Shown here: positions 53,644 through 62,930 of the stretch, piece by piece | Position numbering within the stretch: position 1 is the first letter of the stretch | Layout of the letters: every line of letters starts with the position of its first letter | Source of the DNA: Brevibacillus laterosporus DSM 25 | GTDB lineage: Bacteria; Bacillota; Bacilli; Brevibacillales; Brevibacillaceae | Reading direction: 5' to 3' | Assembly (NCBI RefSeq): GCF_002706795.1 | Contig: NZ_CP017705.1 | Location: 2,846,001 to 2,910,000 of the forward strand | Length of the DNA stretch: 64,000 bases | Notes under the pieces: model-generated | The model's database searches: none | Seen by the model: only the letters and a program-made list of their open reading frames with translations | Told to the model about the DNA's origin: nothing | Made by a program: the position numbers and the translations under genes

Positions 53644-54009
53644 CTACATACGAATGCGTGCCCTACGTAAATAGTAAGATCCAATCGCTGCTAAAATCCC
53701 TAGAGTAATAAATCCTGCATAATACGTGAATAAATCCCTCTCAATGACAGTTGAGGAAAAAAGACCACCAAGCAAGGCAAAGCACAGAATAGCCCCTTCA
53801 TAAAAAACAGGCTCTAACGCTGGAAACATAATAACTTTGCCATTCTTCTCTAATCGATTACGCTGATATAGGAAGATACCAAGCCCTAATGTAACAAGTA
53901 AATGAATACTCGGAATTAATAAAGGTGATGATAGCTTTCCAAACAGATTTATTAATACTACGGGACTTATCAATAGAACGAGATTTATTGGAAATACATC
54001 AAAATTCAA
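53644..54009 (-). CDS. small membrane protein (121 aa), unknown
   Basis: Four hydrophobic segments (about 7-25, 30-48, 65-85, 95-112) joined by short polar turns; basic C-terminus RRARIRM. No family recognised. The start is TTG, overlapping the TGA of an upstream open frame (TTGA), so translation is probably coupled to that frame, which itself has no good start. This suggests a decaying two-gene unit. Confidence 0.55.
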   Translation of the reverse strand: MNFDVFPINLVLLISPVVLINLFGKLSSPLLIPSIHLLVTLGLGIFLYQRNRLEKNGKVIMFPALEPVFYEGAILCFALLGGLFSSTVIERDLFTYYAGFITLGILAAIGSYYLRRARIRM

Positions 54010-54173
54010 TTTGAGGCACCCATAATTAAGAAGACAATTCCAATAGGAAAGATACTAAAAATGAAGGACAGCATAGCTTGAACCATTGTTTCCCAGCCAA
54101 TTTTGAAAATGCCTGAAGAGACTTTCTGCTTAATATGGCTAAATAAACATGTCGTCGATTCCTTGCTTTTTAA
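54006..54173 (-). pseudogene. fragment of a membrane protein gene upstream of the 121-aa ORF
   Basis: 55 open codons with protein-like character (SHIKQKVSSGIFKIGWETMVQ, then a hydrophobic span to FLIMGASN) ending in TGA that overlaps the next start. No start codon before an internal ATG at 54086. It reads as the C-terminal end of a membrane protein whose front part has been lost. Confidence 0.4.
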
Positions 54174-54304
54174 CTAGGTCAGTAGAAAGTGACGGAGCTT
54201 GTGTAATGATAATTTTGAGTGAGTCCGGCTACTCTAGAATATTTGGAAAAATATTGATGTTTCATTTGTTTTCGTTTATGTTTGCAATCGTGTTATCCAA
54301 ATAA

Positions 54305-54598
54305 CTAATCATTAGCTTCTAATCGTTGTTTATGCGCTCGTATGTTAATCCTATCTTCTTTTGTTAAAAAAGTTTTCTTAGATTCAATATACCGCTTACT
54401 TTCTATACCAAGTAAATCTACATATTTTTTAATTTCTTTTTGAGTTACCTTAAATTTTTTAGCAGAGATTTTTATTGCATCTTGCTTGGTGTAATTTAAA
54501 TCAGTCATACGTTTACATACAGATAAGATAGATTTGAACAAATTACTATACAGAAACTCGTTACGTTCTATTAAAATTTTATGTAGACGGGAATACAA
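54305..54598 (-). CDS. hypothetical Lys-rich protein or C-terminal remnant
   Basis: 97 residues from TTG at 54598 with no ribosome site; the open frame extends back to a TAG near 54640. Lys/Ile-rich, helical, with a segment (DAIKISAKKFKVTQKEIKKYVDLLG) that could be a helix-turn-helix-like or phage-protein tail. AT-rich codon use unlike the flanking core genes. Probably a fragment; family not recognised. Confidence 0.4.
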   Translation of the reverse strand: MYSRLHKILIERNEFLYSNLFKSILSVCKRMTDLNYTKQDAIKISAKKFKVTQKEIKKYVDLLGIESKRYIESKKTFLTKEDRINIRAHKQRLEAND

Positions 54599-54669
54599 AT
54601 ATTTGACTGCTACTTTAGCTTGCTGAACTAATACACCCTAAGCTAATGGTTCATTCTTCGATAACTCTC

Positions 54670-56022
54670 TTACTTCCAGTTTCTTTTAAATTTAAAAAAT
54701 TCTTGTATATAACCATACACAGAGATAGGTGACATAATCATTTGATAGCCAAGAATAAAGAAAATAAAGCCTATAAAGTTTTTTCTAATTCTAAGATTTA
54801 AAGGTTTAAATACAAAATTTCTTTGATAAAAATAAAGAATACTATAACTGATTAGGGTTAAAGGTAAAACAAGAAGTGTCATTGGGCCAACAATCCAGTA
54901 ATAACCGAAAAAAGTCAATATCAGCCCAGGAAGCCAACATAGTGTATAAGTAAGATCTAAATAAGGCATGATTAAATTAATTCCAGTTAAGTATTTAACA
55001 AATACTTGAGGCTGGTTCCATGGCTTTATTTCATTTAAACCTTCTATCATACCTCTTGCCCATCTTGCTCTCTGTCTGACAAAGTGCTTAAGGGAACTAG
55101 GTACTTCAGTAAATGAAACTGCCAATGGCTCAAAATAAACTTTCCACTTTTTCTCAAGTAAACGCCATGTTAAAACAATATCTTCACCTATAGCATCTGG
55201 CCAACCACCGACTTCTTTTACACATTGTGTTTTATATATACTAAAGGCTCCTTGAGCAACTAAAGTTCCTTGATATAGGCCTTGAAGTCTTTTAATGGAC
55301 GCAATACCTAAAAAGTAATCCCATTCTTGAATTTTTGTCCAAAAGTTTTCTCTGCTGTTTTTGGTCAGAACCGAGCCAGCAACAGCACAAACATTTTCTG
55401 GGCTAGATTTCATACGTGCTACAAGATAACGTATAGAGGATTTAGGAAGCAGTGTATCTGCATCGATCGTAATGACATAAGGAGTTTCAACAAATTTTAG
55501 AGCATGGTTCAAGGCATGGAATTTTCCCGGCATTTCTTCATGAAGTAATGCAATTTCAATACCTAATTCTTTTTTTGCTTTTATGATTTCGTGAACTGTT
55601 TGATCTGTAGAACAATTATTAATAACAAATACCTTAATTTTCCCGTGATAATCTTGTTTATTTATATATTGCAAAGTTTGATAGATTTGTCTCTCTTCGT
55701 TATAGGCAGCTATAAGAACGATAATCTCATCATGAGGAAATTCATTTTTGAAAGCAGGCTGACGATCAAGAATTAAACTTATTACTAAAAAGGCATTCAT
55801 ATAGCCAGGAATGTATGATATACCTCCGATAATTAATAAAGCTAAAGGAAAGGATACAATATGCGCAAGGTCTTCTAACCATGGAAGCGCCAAGTAAATA
55901 GAAAAGCACATCCAAAGCAAAGCACCTGCGTGACTGATCCAGAATTTTGTTATTACTGGGATATAAGTTTTCTTATAGGTATGTCCTGTATGGGGGTTAA
56001 TGGGATTCAATTCAGGTTTCAT
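54670..56022 (-). CDS. membrane glycosyltransferase family 2 (IcaA/PgaC-like)
   Basis: 450 residues from the ATG at 56022, with gagggg 8 bases upstream. Two N-terminal transmembrane helices (about 25-85), a GT2 domain (about 95-330) and C-terminal helices (about 345-445). Catalytic landmarks of processive synthases: AAYNEE, TIDADT (DxD), AIGEDIVLTW and the QRARW motif (Q/RxxRW). Most like poly-N-acetylglucosamine synthases, but hyaluronan- or cellulose-type polymers are possible. No icaB/pgaB partner nearby. Markedly AT-rich compared with core genes, and next to an IS element, so probably acquired. Confidence 0.87.
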   Translation of the reverse strand: MKPELNPINPHTGHTYKKTYIPVITKFWISHAGALLWMCFSIYLALPWLEDLAHIVSFPLALLIIGGISYIPGYMNAFLVISLILDRQPAFKNEFPHDEIIVLIAAYNEERQIYQTLQYINKQDYHGKIKVFVINNCSTDQTVHEIIKAKKELGIEIALLHEEMPGKFHALNHALKFVETPYVITIDADTLLPKSSIRYLVARMKSSPENVCAVAGSVLTKNSRENFWTKIQEWDYFLGIASIKRLQGLYQGTLVAQGAFSIYKTQCVKEVGGWPDAIGEDIVLTWRLLEKKWKVYFEPLAVSFTEVPSSLKHFVRQRARWARGMIEGLNEIKPWNQPQVFVKYLTGINLIMPYLDLTYTLCWLPGLILTFFGYYWIVGPMTLLVLPLTLISYSILYFYQRNFVFKPLNLRIRKNFIGFIFFILGYQMIMSPISVYGYIQEFFKFKRNWK

Positions 56023-56326
56023 GAGGTTATCCCCTCTTTTAGATATAAGATGCAGTAATAAATACCTATAAAAAATACTATACATACAATTGAAAGTAAA
56101 AATGTATCTTTTGGAAATTTAACAATTTAATAGCAGGTTGTCGAGAAACCCCCTCTACGAATTTCGCTGATTGGGTAGAAAAAATTTGGCCTTCCAGAAT
56201 CGTTTCTAAGGCGTTTTTCGATGGTGGGGAGCCATATTTGTACCCCATAAAAACAGATGAAAAGCCCTCTTTTTTGCGACAGGGGGCTTTTTCAACACTC
56301 TGAGTACTTTTTTTTTCGCTGATTTA
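56023..56326. other. intergenic segment with possible mobile-element remnant
   Basis: No intact gene. The word TTTCGCTGATT occurs twice (near 56162 and 56317). A GAGGGGGTTTCTCGACA-like sequence on the minus strand near 56130-56155 resembles the conserved end of some transposase genes, but the match is from memory and weak. A hairpin (AGCCCTC...GGGGGCTTTTT) occupies 56260-56292 and may be a terminator on either strand. Confidence 0.35.
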
Positions 56327-56379
56327 CGTTAGATATGCTAAATGTATCTAACGACATGTGGTATAATTAGCCAGAGGTG

Positions 56380-56790
56380 ATGGCTTTGAGTATATCAGTG
56401 GAAAGTAACCATAATATCGTATTTGATTGTAAATACCACGTTGTCTTTTGTCCAAAGTATCGCAAAAAGGTTTTGATTGAACCAGTAGATGTTCGATTAA
56501 AGGAATTGTTTCTTGAAAAAGCACAGGAATTGCGTGCTGAAGTGGTTGAGATGGAAATCATGCCCGATCACGTTCATTTGCTCATCACATGCGATCCTCA
56601 ATTCGGAATCCACCGAATAGTGAAACATTTGAAGGGCTATACATCCAGAGTTTTGCGGATGGAATTTAGACATCTCAAAAGTAGACTCCCCTCACTTTGG
56701 ACAAACTCTTACTTTGTTGCCACAGTTGGGACTGTTCAACTGGATGTGATTAAACAATACATTGAGTCACAAAAAGAAAGGAGTGATTGA
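56380..56790 (+). CDS. tnpA: IS200/IS605 transposase TnpA (HUH/Y1)
   Basis: 136 residues. Y1 transposase with the HUH motif in [12 protein letters not shown] (about 62-73) and catalytic Tyr in VIKQYIESQ (about 127). It cuts and joins single-stranded DNA at the element's hairpin ends. ATG at 56380 (GTG at 56377 is the alternative). Stop is two bases before the tnpB ATG. Confidence 0.93.
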   Translation: MALSISVESNHNIVFDCKYHVVFCPKYRKKVLIEPVDVRLKELFLEKAQELRAEVVEMEIMPDHVHLLITCDPQFGIHRIVKHLKGYTSRVLRMEFRHLKSRLPSLWTNSYFVATVGTVQLDVIKQYIESQKERSD

Positions 56791-56792
56791 AC

Positions 56793-57878
56793 ATGCACAG
56801 AGCTTACAAATTTCGTTTGTATCCAAACAAAGAACAAGCAACACTCATCAACAAAACTATCGGATGCACTCGCTTTGTATTCAATCACTTTCTTGCGAAG
56901 CGAAAGGATGCTTACGAACAAGAACAGAAAACACTCAACTACAACGATTGCTCTGCCCTGCTCACACAACTCAAAAAAGAGATAGAGTGGCTGAAAGAAG
57001 TAGATTCCACTGCCCTGCAATCCACTTTGAAAGATTTGGATTCTTCGTACAAAAAGTTTTACAAGGAAAAGAAAGGATATCCTAAATTCAAGAGCAAGAA
57101 GAATCCAAAGCAATCCTACACATGCAAGATGAACATCAAAGTGGAAGGTGATCGCATTAAACTACCTAAACTTGGATGGGTTACATTTGCGAAGTCAAGA
57201 GAAGTCGAAGGACGCATTCTCTCGGCTACCGTTAGAAAAAATCCTTCAGGCACATACTTTGTATCTGTTTTGTGCGAAACAGAGATTCAACCCCTATTAC
57301 AAGCAGAAAAGACTGTTGGAGTTGATCTTGGCATCAAAGACTTTGCCATTCTTTCGACAGGTGAGAAAATAGCCAATCCCAAAGTTCTTCGCTACTACGA
57401 AAAGAAGCTTGCTACTTGGCAACAGAAACTGTCCAGACGTAAAAAAGGTGGTCAGAACCGAGAAAAATCACGAAAACAAGTAGCTCGTCTACATGAAAGA
57501 ATATCGAACACACGAAACGATTTTCTACATAAACTGTCAACTCAACTGATTCGTGAAAATCAAACGATCTGCTTGGAAGACTTACGTGTGGAAAACATGA
57601 TCAAGAACCACAAGCTTGCGAAAAGCATTGCAGATGCGTCATGGTCGGCATTCAGAACCATGCTGGAATACAAAGCAGCTTGGTATGGAAGAACAATTTC
57701 CATTATGGGGAAACAATTTCCGTCTTCGCAGTTGTGTTCTGGTTGTGGATACCAAAATAAAGAGGTAAAGAATCTCAATTTGCGTAATTGGACATGCCCG
57801 AACTGCGGCGTACAACATGATCGTGACAAAAACGCTGCCATCAATATTGAGCAAGAAGGACTTCGATTGTTGGCATAA
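56793..57878 (+). CDS. tnpB: TnpB RNA-guided nuclease of IS605 element
   Basis: 361 residues. N-terminal OrfB helix-turn-helix (about 1-45), RuvC-like nuclease with Asp in [10 protein letters not shown] (about 180), Glu in [11 protein letters not shown] (about 262) and Asp in [11 protein letters not shown] (about 345), and a zinc ribbon CSGCG...CPNCG (about 315-338). All catalytic residues are present. TnpB is the ancestor-type relative of Cas12; with the omega RNA from the element's right end it cuts donor sites and helps the IS persist. Ribosome site aaaggagtg within tnpA. Confidence 0.94.
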   Translation: MHRAYKFRLYPNKEQATLINKTIGCTRFVFNHFLAKRKDAYEQEQKTLNYNDCSALLTQLKKEIEWLKEVDSTALQSTLKDLDSSYKKFYKEKKGYPKFKSKKNPKQSYTCKMNIKVEGDRIKLPKLGWVTFAKSREVEGRILSATVRKNPSGTYFVSVLCETEIQPLLQAEKTVGVDLGIKDFAILSTGEKIANPKVLRYYEKKLATWQQKLSRRKKGGQNREKSRKQVARLHERISNTRNDFLHKLSTQLIRENQTICLEDLRVENMIKNHKLAKSIADASWSAFRTMLEYKAAWYGRTISIMGKQFPSSQLCSGCGYQNKEVKNLNLRNWTCPNCGVQHDRDKNAAINIEQEGLRLLA

Positions 57879-57978
57879 CCAACTGAACTGTGGGACACAC
57901 AGGGATAGCTTGGTAAATTTCACTCCGTTAGGAGTGACTACCCAAGAATCCCCTGCCTTTAGGCATGGGGAGTGTCAA
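57879..57978 (+). ncRNA. IS right end / omega RNA (reRNA) scaffold
   Basis: Two hairpins, CACTCCgttaGGAGTG (57921-57936) and CCCCTGCCtttaGGCATGGGG (57950-57970), then GTGTCAA. This is the usual 3' structure of TnpB-associated RNAs, which probably begin inside tnpB. The guide would be the bases right after 57978, starting CTTGTCTCC, i.e. the end of the neighbouring epimerase gene. Confidence 0.7.
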
Positions 57979-58901
57979 CTTGTCTCCAATTTAGCCTGTG
58001 GAAGATATTCGGATATACCAGAGAAGAATTCAATTTTATTAATTTGAAAATCTTTGTATAATCTATCACCATTTTCACAATAGTTGCCTTCTTGTAACAT
58101 CGTTAATTGGGTAGTAGTAATGGGGAAAAAGGAGAACCCTTGCATAATCCGAACGAGAGGTTTCATGAACCATAGTGGTACATGAAGCGTCTTTATATGT
58201 GCTCTCCCAATGGCATGTCCAATGATCTGTAAGATTTGCATGTAGGAGAGCTGTTGGGGGCCGCCTACTTCATAAATCTGATTGGTAGCTTGCTCATTGG
58301 TCAATGCTTGCGTAAAAGCCTCTGCTACCGTTTTCCGAGAAACAGGCTGCAAGAGATATGTACCACTTCCAATTACAGGGGTGAATGGGAGGCGTACTAC
58401 ATCAGCAAGCATAGTGACGAATTCATCGCCTGGACCAAAAATAACGGAGGGACGAAATATCACATAAGGTATTCCGGATGCTTTTACCAGTTGTTCCGCT
58501 TCGTATTTCGTCTGATGATAGTCACTAGTAGCCTGAGGTCGTGTACCAAGTGCACTCATGAATAAAAAGCGACTGATAGATAGTTCTGCTGCTACTTGTA
58601 GTACATTGCGTGTACCTTCTACATGAATGCGAGAGAACGTAATTTTTTTACCTGACTGTTCTCTTATAATACCTACTAGATGAATGACCGCATCACAATC
58701 ACGCATCGCTACACGGAGAGAATCGATAGAAAAAATGTCCCCTGTATGAATATGAAAGTGGTCTGTATGGGAAAACAATTGTTTAAGTTTCGATTCAGAT
58801 CCTAGTCTAAGTAAGCAGTGTACTTCATGGGAAGCTTCTAACAAGGCAGCGATTATGCCATGACCAACAAATCCTGATCCACCTGTTATGAATACCTTCA
58901 C
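57975..58901 (-). CDS. NAD(P)-dependent sugar epimerase / complex I NDUFA9-like
   Basis: 308 residues, extended SDR. NAD-binding VFITGGSGFVGHGI (about 3-16), active-site-like YHQTKYEAE (Y-x3-K-like, about 130-138) and FRPSVIFGPGDEF. The NDUFA9-like atypical SDR subgroup (e.g. B. subtilis YfhF relatives) includes oxidoreductases of unknown substrate. The stop codon TGA (57977-57975) lies inside the right end of the IS element, so the natural C-terminus was replaced by insertion; the length suggests that only a short tail is missing. Confidence 0.85.
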   Translation of the reverse strand: MKVFITGGSGFVGHGIIAALLEASHEVHCLLRLGSESKLKQLFSHTDHFHIHTGDIFSIDSLRVAMRDCDAVIHLVGIIREQSGKKITFSRIHVEGTRNVLQVAAELSISRFLFMSALGTRPQATSDYHQTKYEAEQLVKASGIPYVIFRPSVIFGPGDEFVTMLADVVRLPFTPVIGSGTYLLQPVSRKTVAEAFTQALTNEQATNQIYEVGGPQQLSYMQILQIIGHAIGRAHIKTLHVPLWFMKPLVRIMQGFSFFPITTTQLTMLQEGNYCENGDRLYKDFQINKIEFFSGISEYLPQAKLETS

Positions 58902-59152
58902 GGCAGTTCCTCCTTTACACCTCTTGATAAATTCATCATTCGATGAGATGCCTAGATATACCTGTATTTCTTACATATTCGCAGCCTAATCACATTAAAA
59001 TACCATTTATGACCGTTTACATGTACCTTCTCGCGTTTTTTCTCCATGTAATTACCTGCTGGAGGAGGGTTCGATCAAACTTTTTCATATGTTACAATAG
59101 AACGCATGCATAAAGTAAAACTGGTTCGGAGTATAGTAGGAGGGAAAAGGAA

Positions 59153-59830
59153 ATGCGTCGATTATCCATGAAATTATTTTTACAGACGCTCGCGGATATG
59201 TTTCCTGATGCACATTGTGAGCTTACTCATAGTAACGCGTTTGAGTTGACCATTGCGGTACTTTTGTCAGCGCAATGTACAGATAAAAAAGTAAACCAAG
59301 TCACAGAACATTTATTTCAAAAGTACAAGACCCCAGAAGACTATTTAAAGGTTTCATTAGAAGAGCTTCAAGAGGATATTAGACAAATTGGTCTTTATAA
59401 AAACAAGGCTAAACACATCCAGTCGCTCTGTCGTCTGTTACTAGAAGAATATGGAGGAGAAGTGCCCAATAAGCATGAGGAGTTGGTAAAGTTGCCTGGG
59501 GTTGGACGGAAAACTGCCAACGTTGTGGTCAGTGTCGCATTTGGGGTACCAGCTATCGCTGTAGATACGCACGTAGAGCGAATATCAAAACGATTAGGAT
59601 TCTGTCCTCAAGATGCTACTCCTGTTCAGGTAGAAGAAATTCTCATGAAAAAAATCCCGAAGAAGGAGTGGTCAGACACACATCATCGAATGATCTTTTT
59701 CGGTCGTTATCACTGCAAGGCACAAAGTCCGCAGTGTGACATTTGCCCATTAGAAGATGTATGCCCGACTCGGAAAAAAGCTCTAAAAGGAAATAAGAAG
59801 CCAAAAGTGTCATCTAAGAAGACATCCTGA
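59153..59830 (+). CDS. nth: endonuclease III
   Basis: 225 residues. DNA glycosylase/AP lyase for oxidised pyrimidines. Helix-hairpin-helix LPGVGRKTANVV with catalytic Lys (about 125), catalytic Asp in AVDTHVERI (about 143), and 4Fe-4S ligands CKAQSPQCDICPLEDVC (C-x6-C-x2-C-x5-C) near the C-terminus, followed by a Lys-rich tail. Ribosome site aggagggaaaagg. In B. subtilis nth lies near dnaD, so here its place beside perR is different. Confidence 0.96.
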   Translation: MRRLSMKLFLQTLADMFPDAHCELTHSNAFELTIAVLLSAQCTDKKVNQVTEHLFQKYKTPEDYLKVSLEELQEDIRQIGLYKNKAKHIQSLCRLLLEEYGGEVPNKHEELVKLPGVGRKTANVVVSVAFGVPAIAVDTHVERISKRLGFCPQDATPVQVEEILMKKIPKKEWSDTHHRMIFFGRYHCKAQSPQCDICPLEDVCPTRKKALKGNKKPKVSSKKTS

Positions 59831-59937
59831 GCGTAATGTATTGAATTAGAAGAGATGCTTGGACAAGCTAATAAGGGGGAACAAGCCCCAAATGTAAGCT
59901 TGTTATTGACGAACCTCCAGAATCAGCGTACACTTAT

Positions 59938-59952
59938 TTATAACAATTCTAA
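59938..59952. promoter_or_regulatory. PerR box upstream of perR
   Basis: TTATAACAATTCTAA matches the B. subtilis PerR consensus TTATAATNATTATAA at all but two positions. It lies about 75 bases before the perR start, indicating autoregulation. Confidence 0.7.
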
Positions 59953-59970
59953 TTAGATTATTGTTAACGG

Positions 59971-59986
59971 ATAAGAATATTTCTAA
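59971..59986. promoter_or_regulatory. second, weaker Fur/PerR-like box
   Basis: ATAAGAATATTTCTAA, near-palindromic with 10-11 of 15 PerR consensus positions, between the first box and the gene. Confidence 0.4.
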
Positions 59987-60027
59987 TTACTTACTTTTAA
60001 AGGTCATATTATGTGAGGTGCATGGCG

Positions 60028-60465
60028 ATGATGCAACAAGTCGAGAGAGCTGTCGAGATTTTAAAGAATCAAGGTGTTCGTATGACTCCGCAACGTCATG
60101 CCATATTAGCGTATTTACTTGAGACGATGACTCATCCAACTGCTGATGAAATTTATAAAGCATTGGAAGGGAAATTTCCTAATATGAGCGTGGCAACCAT
60201 CTATAATAACCTGCGAGTATTTAAAGAAGCAGGGTTGGTTCGCGAATTAACATACGGAGATGCTTCCAGTCGATTCGATGCGAATGTAGAAGATGAACAT
60301 TATCACATTATTTGTTCGGAGTGTGGGGCTATTCAGGATTTTCACTTCCCGTACTTATCACAGGTAGAAGCGGCAGCCTGTGAACAAGCTAACTTTCATG
60401 TTTCTGGGCATCGTATGGAAGTTTATGGTGTATGCAATAGCTGTCAAGAAAATAAGCCAAAGTAA
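60028..60465 (+). CDS. perR: peroxide-responsive repressor PerR
   Basis: 145 residues from the ATG at 60028 (gagg 9 bases upstream), the same length as B. subtilis PerR; GTG 60013 and ATG 60022 are poorer starts. Fur-family winged HTH with [20 protein letters not shown], peroxide-sensing metal ligands at His36, Asp84, His91 and His93, and structural zinc in CSEC and CNSC. The stretch [22 protein letters not shown] is typical PerR rather than Fur or Zur. Represses peroxide-stress genes until its Fe-bound histidines are oxidised. Followed by ygzB and ygxA in B. subtilis, as here after an insertion. Confidence 0.94.
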   Translation: MMQQVERAVEILKNQGVRMTPQRHAILAYLLETMTHPTADEIYKALEGKFPNMSVATIYNNLRVFKEAGLVRELTYGDASSRFDANVEDEHYHIICSECGAIQDFHFPYLSQVEAAACEQANFHVSGHRMEVYGVCNSCQENKPK

Positions 60466-60480
60466 TGGCAAGTGTTTTCG

Positions 60481-60526
60481 AAGAACTCTTCATGTCAGGT
60501 ATACGACGTGTAGGGTTCTTTTTTTA
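60481..60526 (+). terminator. perR terminator
   Basis: AAGAACTCTTCATGTC paired with GACGTGTAGGGTTCTT followed by a run of T. Confidence 0.8.
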
Positions 60527-60732
60527 CTTATTTGATAGCATAAATTGGCATGGATGACGTATAAGTTCAACTAAGCCGTATTCCATGCAGAGAGTAATAA
60601 GTCTCTACAATGAGCGTGATTCGACATTTTATGAATTTTACCGCAAAATGTACAGAAGTTTGTAACCAAATAGCCCTCAAAACTGTCTCTATAATGAAGA
60701 ATAAACTGAACTCAGATACATTGGGAGGAGTC

Positions 60733-62469
60733 ATGAGCGTACATTTAGAGACGTCAAAGCGTCCAAGTCGAAAAAGAAGAAGGAATAGGCTTTTTCCTAA
60801 GGTACTATTTTTGGTCATGCTTGCTGTAGTAGGATATTTTATCTGGATGTATTTTCAATCTGGTAGTCATCAACGAGTTACTCCTTATGACGGGCGCCAA
60901 CAGGTAATTGTACATAAAGGAAAAGCAGTTCCGCAATCCTATCAAATGAAAGAAGACGAGGTACTGCTACCTTTTTCATTTTTAAAGGAACAAATCGATC
61001 AGCACTTATTCTGGGATGAACCTAGTCGCTCTGTTATCATCACTACCAAAGATAAAGTAATCCAAATGCCGAGCGAAAAATTACAAGCATTTGTTAATAA
61101 AAAACCAGTTGATTTACGTGTGCCTGTCACAATTATTGACGGAGAAAAATACGTTCCAGTAAGCCCGTTAGAAAAGATATATGGTATTCATCTACGTAAG
61201 ATGGAAGGCAGAGATGTTATCGCAGTGGATAACAACGGTGATACAATCCAACAGGGACAAGTTAGTTCTGAAAAAGATAAGCCGTTACCAATGAGATTGG
61301 ATGCTACGAAAGAGAGTCCTATTGTCTCTGATCTTGCATCCGGTCAAAAAGTAATTATTTTAAATGAAACAAATGGATGGTATCATCTTTTATCTAATGA
61401 AGGTGTTCTTGGTTATTTGCCAATGGATCAGGTTAAGAAATTGGATTCTTATCAGGTAGAAGTGAATGTTGATACTCCGAAGGAACGAAATACTGCCTGG
61501 AAGCCGGATGGACAAAAATTAAATGTAGTATAGGAGCAAGTTGTTAATCGAAATCCTAAATTAGACAGCATCCCTAAAATGTCTGGATTGCATGTAGTAG
61601 CTCCTACATGGTTTGAATTAAAAGACGATAAAGGAACGGTCGGCAATAAAGCTGACGCTTCATATGTAAGATGGGCTCATCGTGAAGGATTTAAAGTATG
61701 GGCAGTCGTATCTAATGGATTTAATCCAGACTGGACAAAAGCAGTGTTATCTGATTTTGAGACTCGTCAAAAGATGATTACACAGATTGTGCAATATGCT
61801 AATTTGTATCAAGTTGACGGAATTAATCTTGATTTTGAGGATGTTTATCTAGATGACAAGCAGCGCTTCGTCCAATTTGTTCGTGAGTTAACACCGTATT
61901 TACATGAACAGGAGTTAACGGTGTCTGTTGATGTTACGATGATGCATGGAAGCGATCGTTGGTCTAATTTCTTAGATCGTAAGTCATTAGCTGAAACGGT
62001 GGATTACACGATGTTGATGGCTTATGACGAACACTGGGGTTCTAGCCCTGTAGCTGGTTCCGTAGCGTCATTACCATGGGTAGAAAATGGTTTGAAGCAG
62101 GTGTTGACGGAAGTACCTAAGGAAAAACTGTTGTTAGGTATGCCTTTCTACACCCGTTTATGGAAGGAAGTAAAGCAAGATGATGGCAGTGTAAAGGTGT
62201 CATCTCGCGCTTTATACATGTCGGGGGCCAAAAAGTGGATGGAGGAGCGCAAACTTACAGCCACTTATGATGAGACCACGGGACAAAATTACGTCAGCTA
62301 TTATGATAAGCAAGAAAATGCGACGTACAAAATGTGGTTGGAAGATGAGACTTCGCTCAAAAAGCGGATTGAGGTTTCAAAAAAATATGATTTGGCAGGG
62401 GTTGCCTCATGGCGCCGTGGCTTTGAAGAGCCAAATATTTGGCAGCATATTGATAGCAATTTAAATTAG
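60733..62469 (+). pseudogene. GH18 spore-cortex/chitinase-like glycosidase interrupted by an amber codon
   Basis: One frame of 578 codons, open except for TAG at 61531-61533 (codon 267). Before it: basic N-tail, transmembrane helix (about 22-40), copper-amine-oxidase-like stalk domain (about 50-165), and SH3-like domain (about 185-245). After it: the full GH18 barrel with the catalytic DGINLDFEDVY motif and the ending GVASWRRGFEEPNIW. The TAG falls where this family has Trp (LNxxWEQV), so TGG to TAG is the likely change. No ribosome site before the next ATG (61579). ATG at 60733 has gggaggag upstream. Spore germination YaaH/YdhD relatives hydrolyse peptidoglycan or cortex. Confidence 0.85.
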
Positions 62470-62479
62470 AATGTAACAA

Positions 62480-62511
62480 AAAGGCAGGAGATATTCTCGC
62501 TGCCTTTTTTC
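62480..62511. terminator. bidirectional terminator
   Basis: AAAGGCAG...CTGCCTTTTTT hairpin between the GH18 gene and the convergent ygzB. Confidence 0.88.
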
Positions 62512-62513
62512 TA

Positions 62514-62930
62514 TTAAGAACGTATCTTCTGTTCAAGCGAAGATGGAGGTTCTGGGGTATCTTCTTCCAGTAAAAGTGGTTGGCCACAAAACATACAAGC
62601 ATCTTCTTTTCCAAGCATTTTAGTTACTTTGCCACAAGAAGGGCACTGCACCTGTGGGGATGTAGTTGAGACCATACCGGATACCATATATAAAACTGTA
62701 CTTACCATCATCATCAGAAAGCCGATAATTAGGATGATTGTAAAGGTCATATGAGAACCTTTTAGCTGTTGACTAATAGCACCAAGCAGTGGAATGTCGG
62801 CAAACCATTTGAAAAAATAACCGGCAAAAGATATATACCCTATGTACATGAGGATGATACCGATAAGCATATTCCAATTAGCCCATCCACGAATTCTCTT
62901 AATCTTACTTAAATGGTCTACATTTTTCAT
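62514..62930 (-). CDS. ygzB: YgzB-like membrane protein (UPF0295)
   Basis: 138 residues from the ATG at 62930, with gggagg 9-10 bases upstream. Two transmembrane helices (about 20-40 and 62-86) and a C-terminal zinc ribbon, CPSCGKVTKMLGKEDACMFC. This matches B. subtilis YgzB, whose gene follows perR. Longer N-terminal and C-terminal ends than the ~117-aa homologue. Function unknown. Confidence 0.85.
   Translation of the reverse strand: MKNVDHLSKIKRIRGWANWNMLIGIILMYIGYISFAGYFFKWFADIPLLGAISQQLKGSHMTFTIILIIGFLMMMVSTVLYMVSGMVSTTSPQVQCPSCGKVTKMLGKEDACMFCGQPLLLEEDTPEPPSSLEQKIRS

Larger units (their letters stand above)
56327..57978 (+). mobile_element. IS200/IS605-family insertion sequence
   Basis: Complete-looking element of about 1.65 kb: left-end hairpin CGTTAGATA/TATCTAACG at 56327-56353, tnpA, tnpB, and a right end with two hairpins, finishing GTGTCAA at 57978. 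Both genes are intact, so it may be active. The true left cleavage point may lie some bases upstream of the hairpin; TTAC directly precedes it. IS605-type elements insert without target duplication. Confidence 0.9.
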
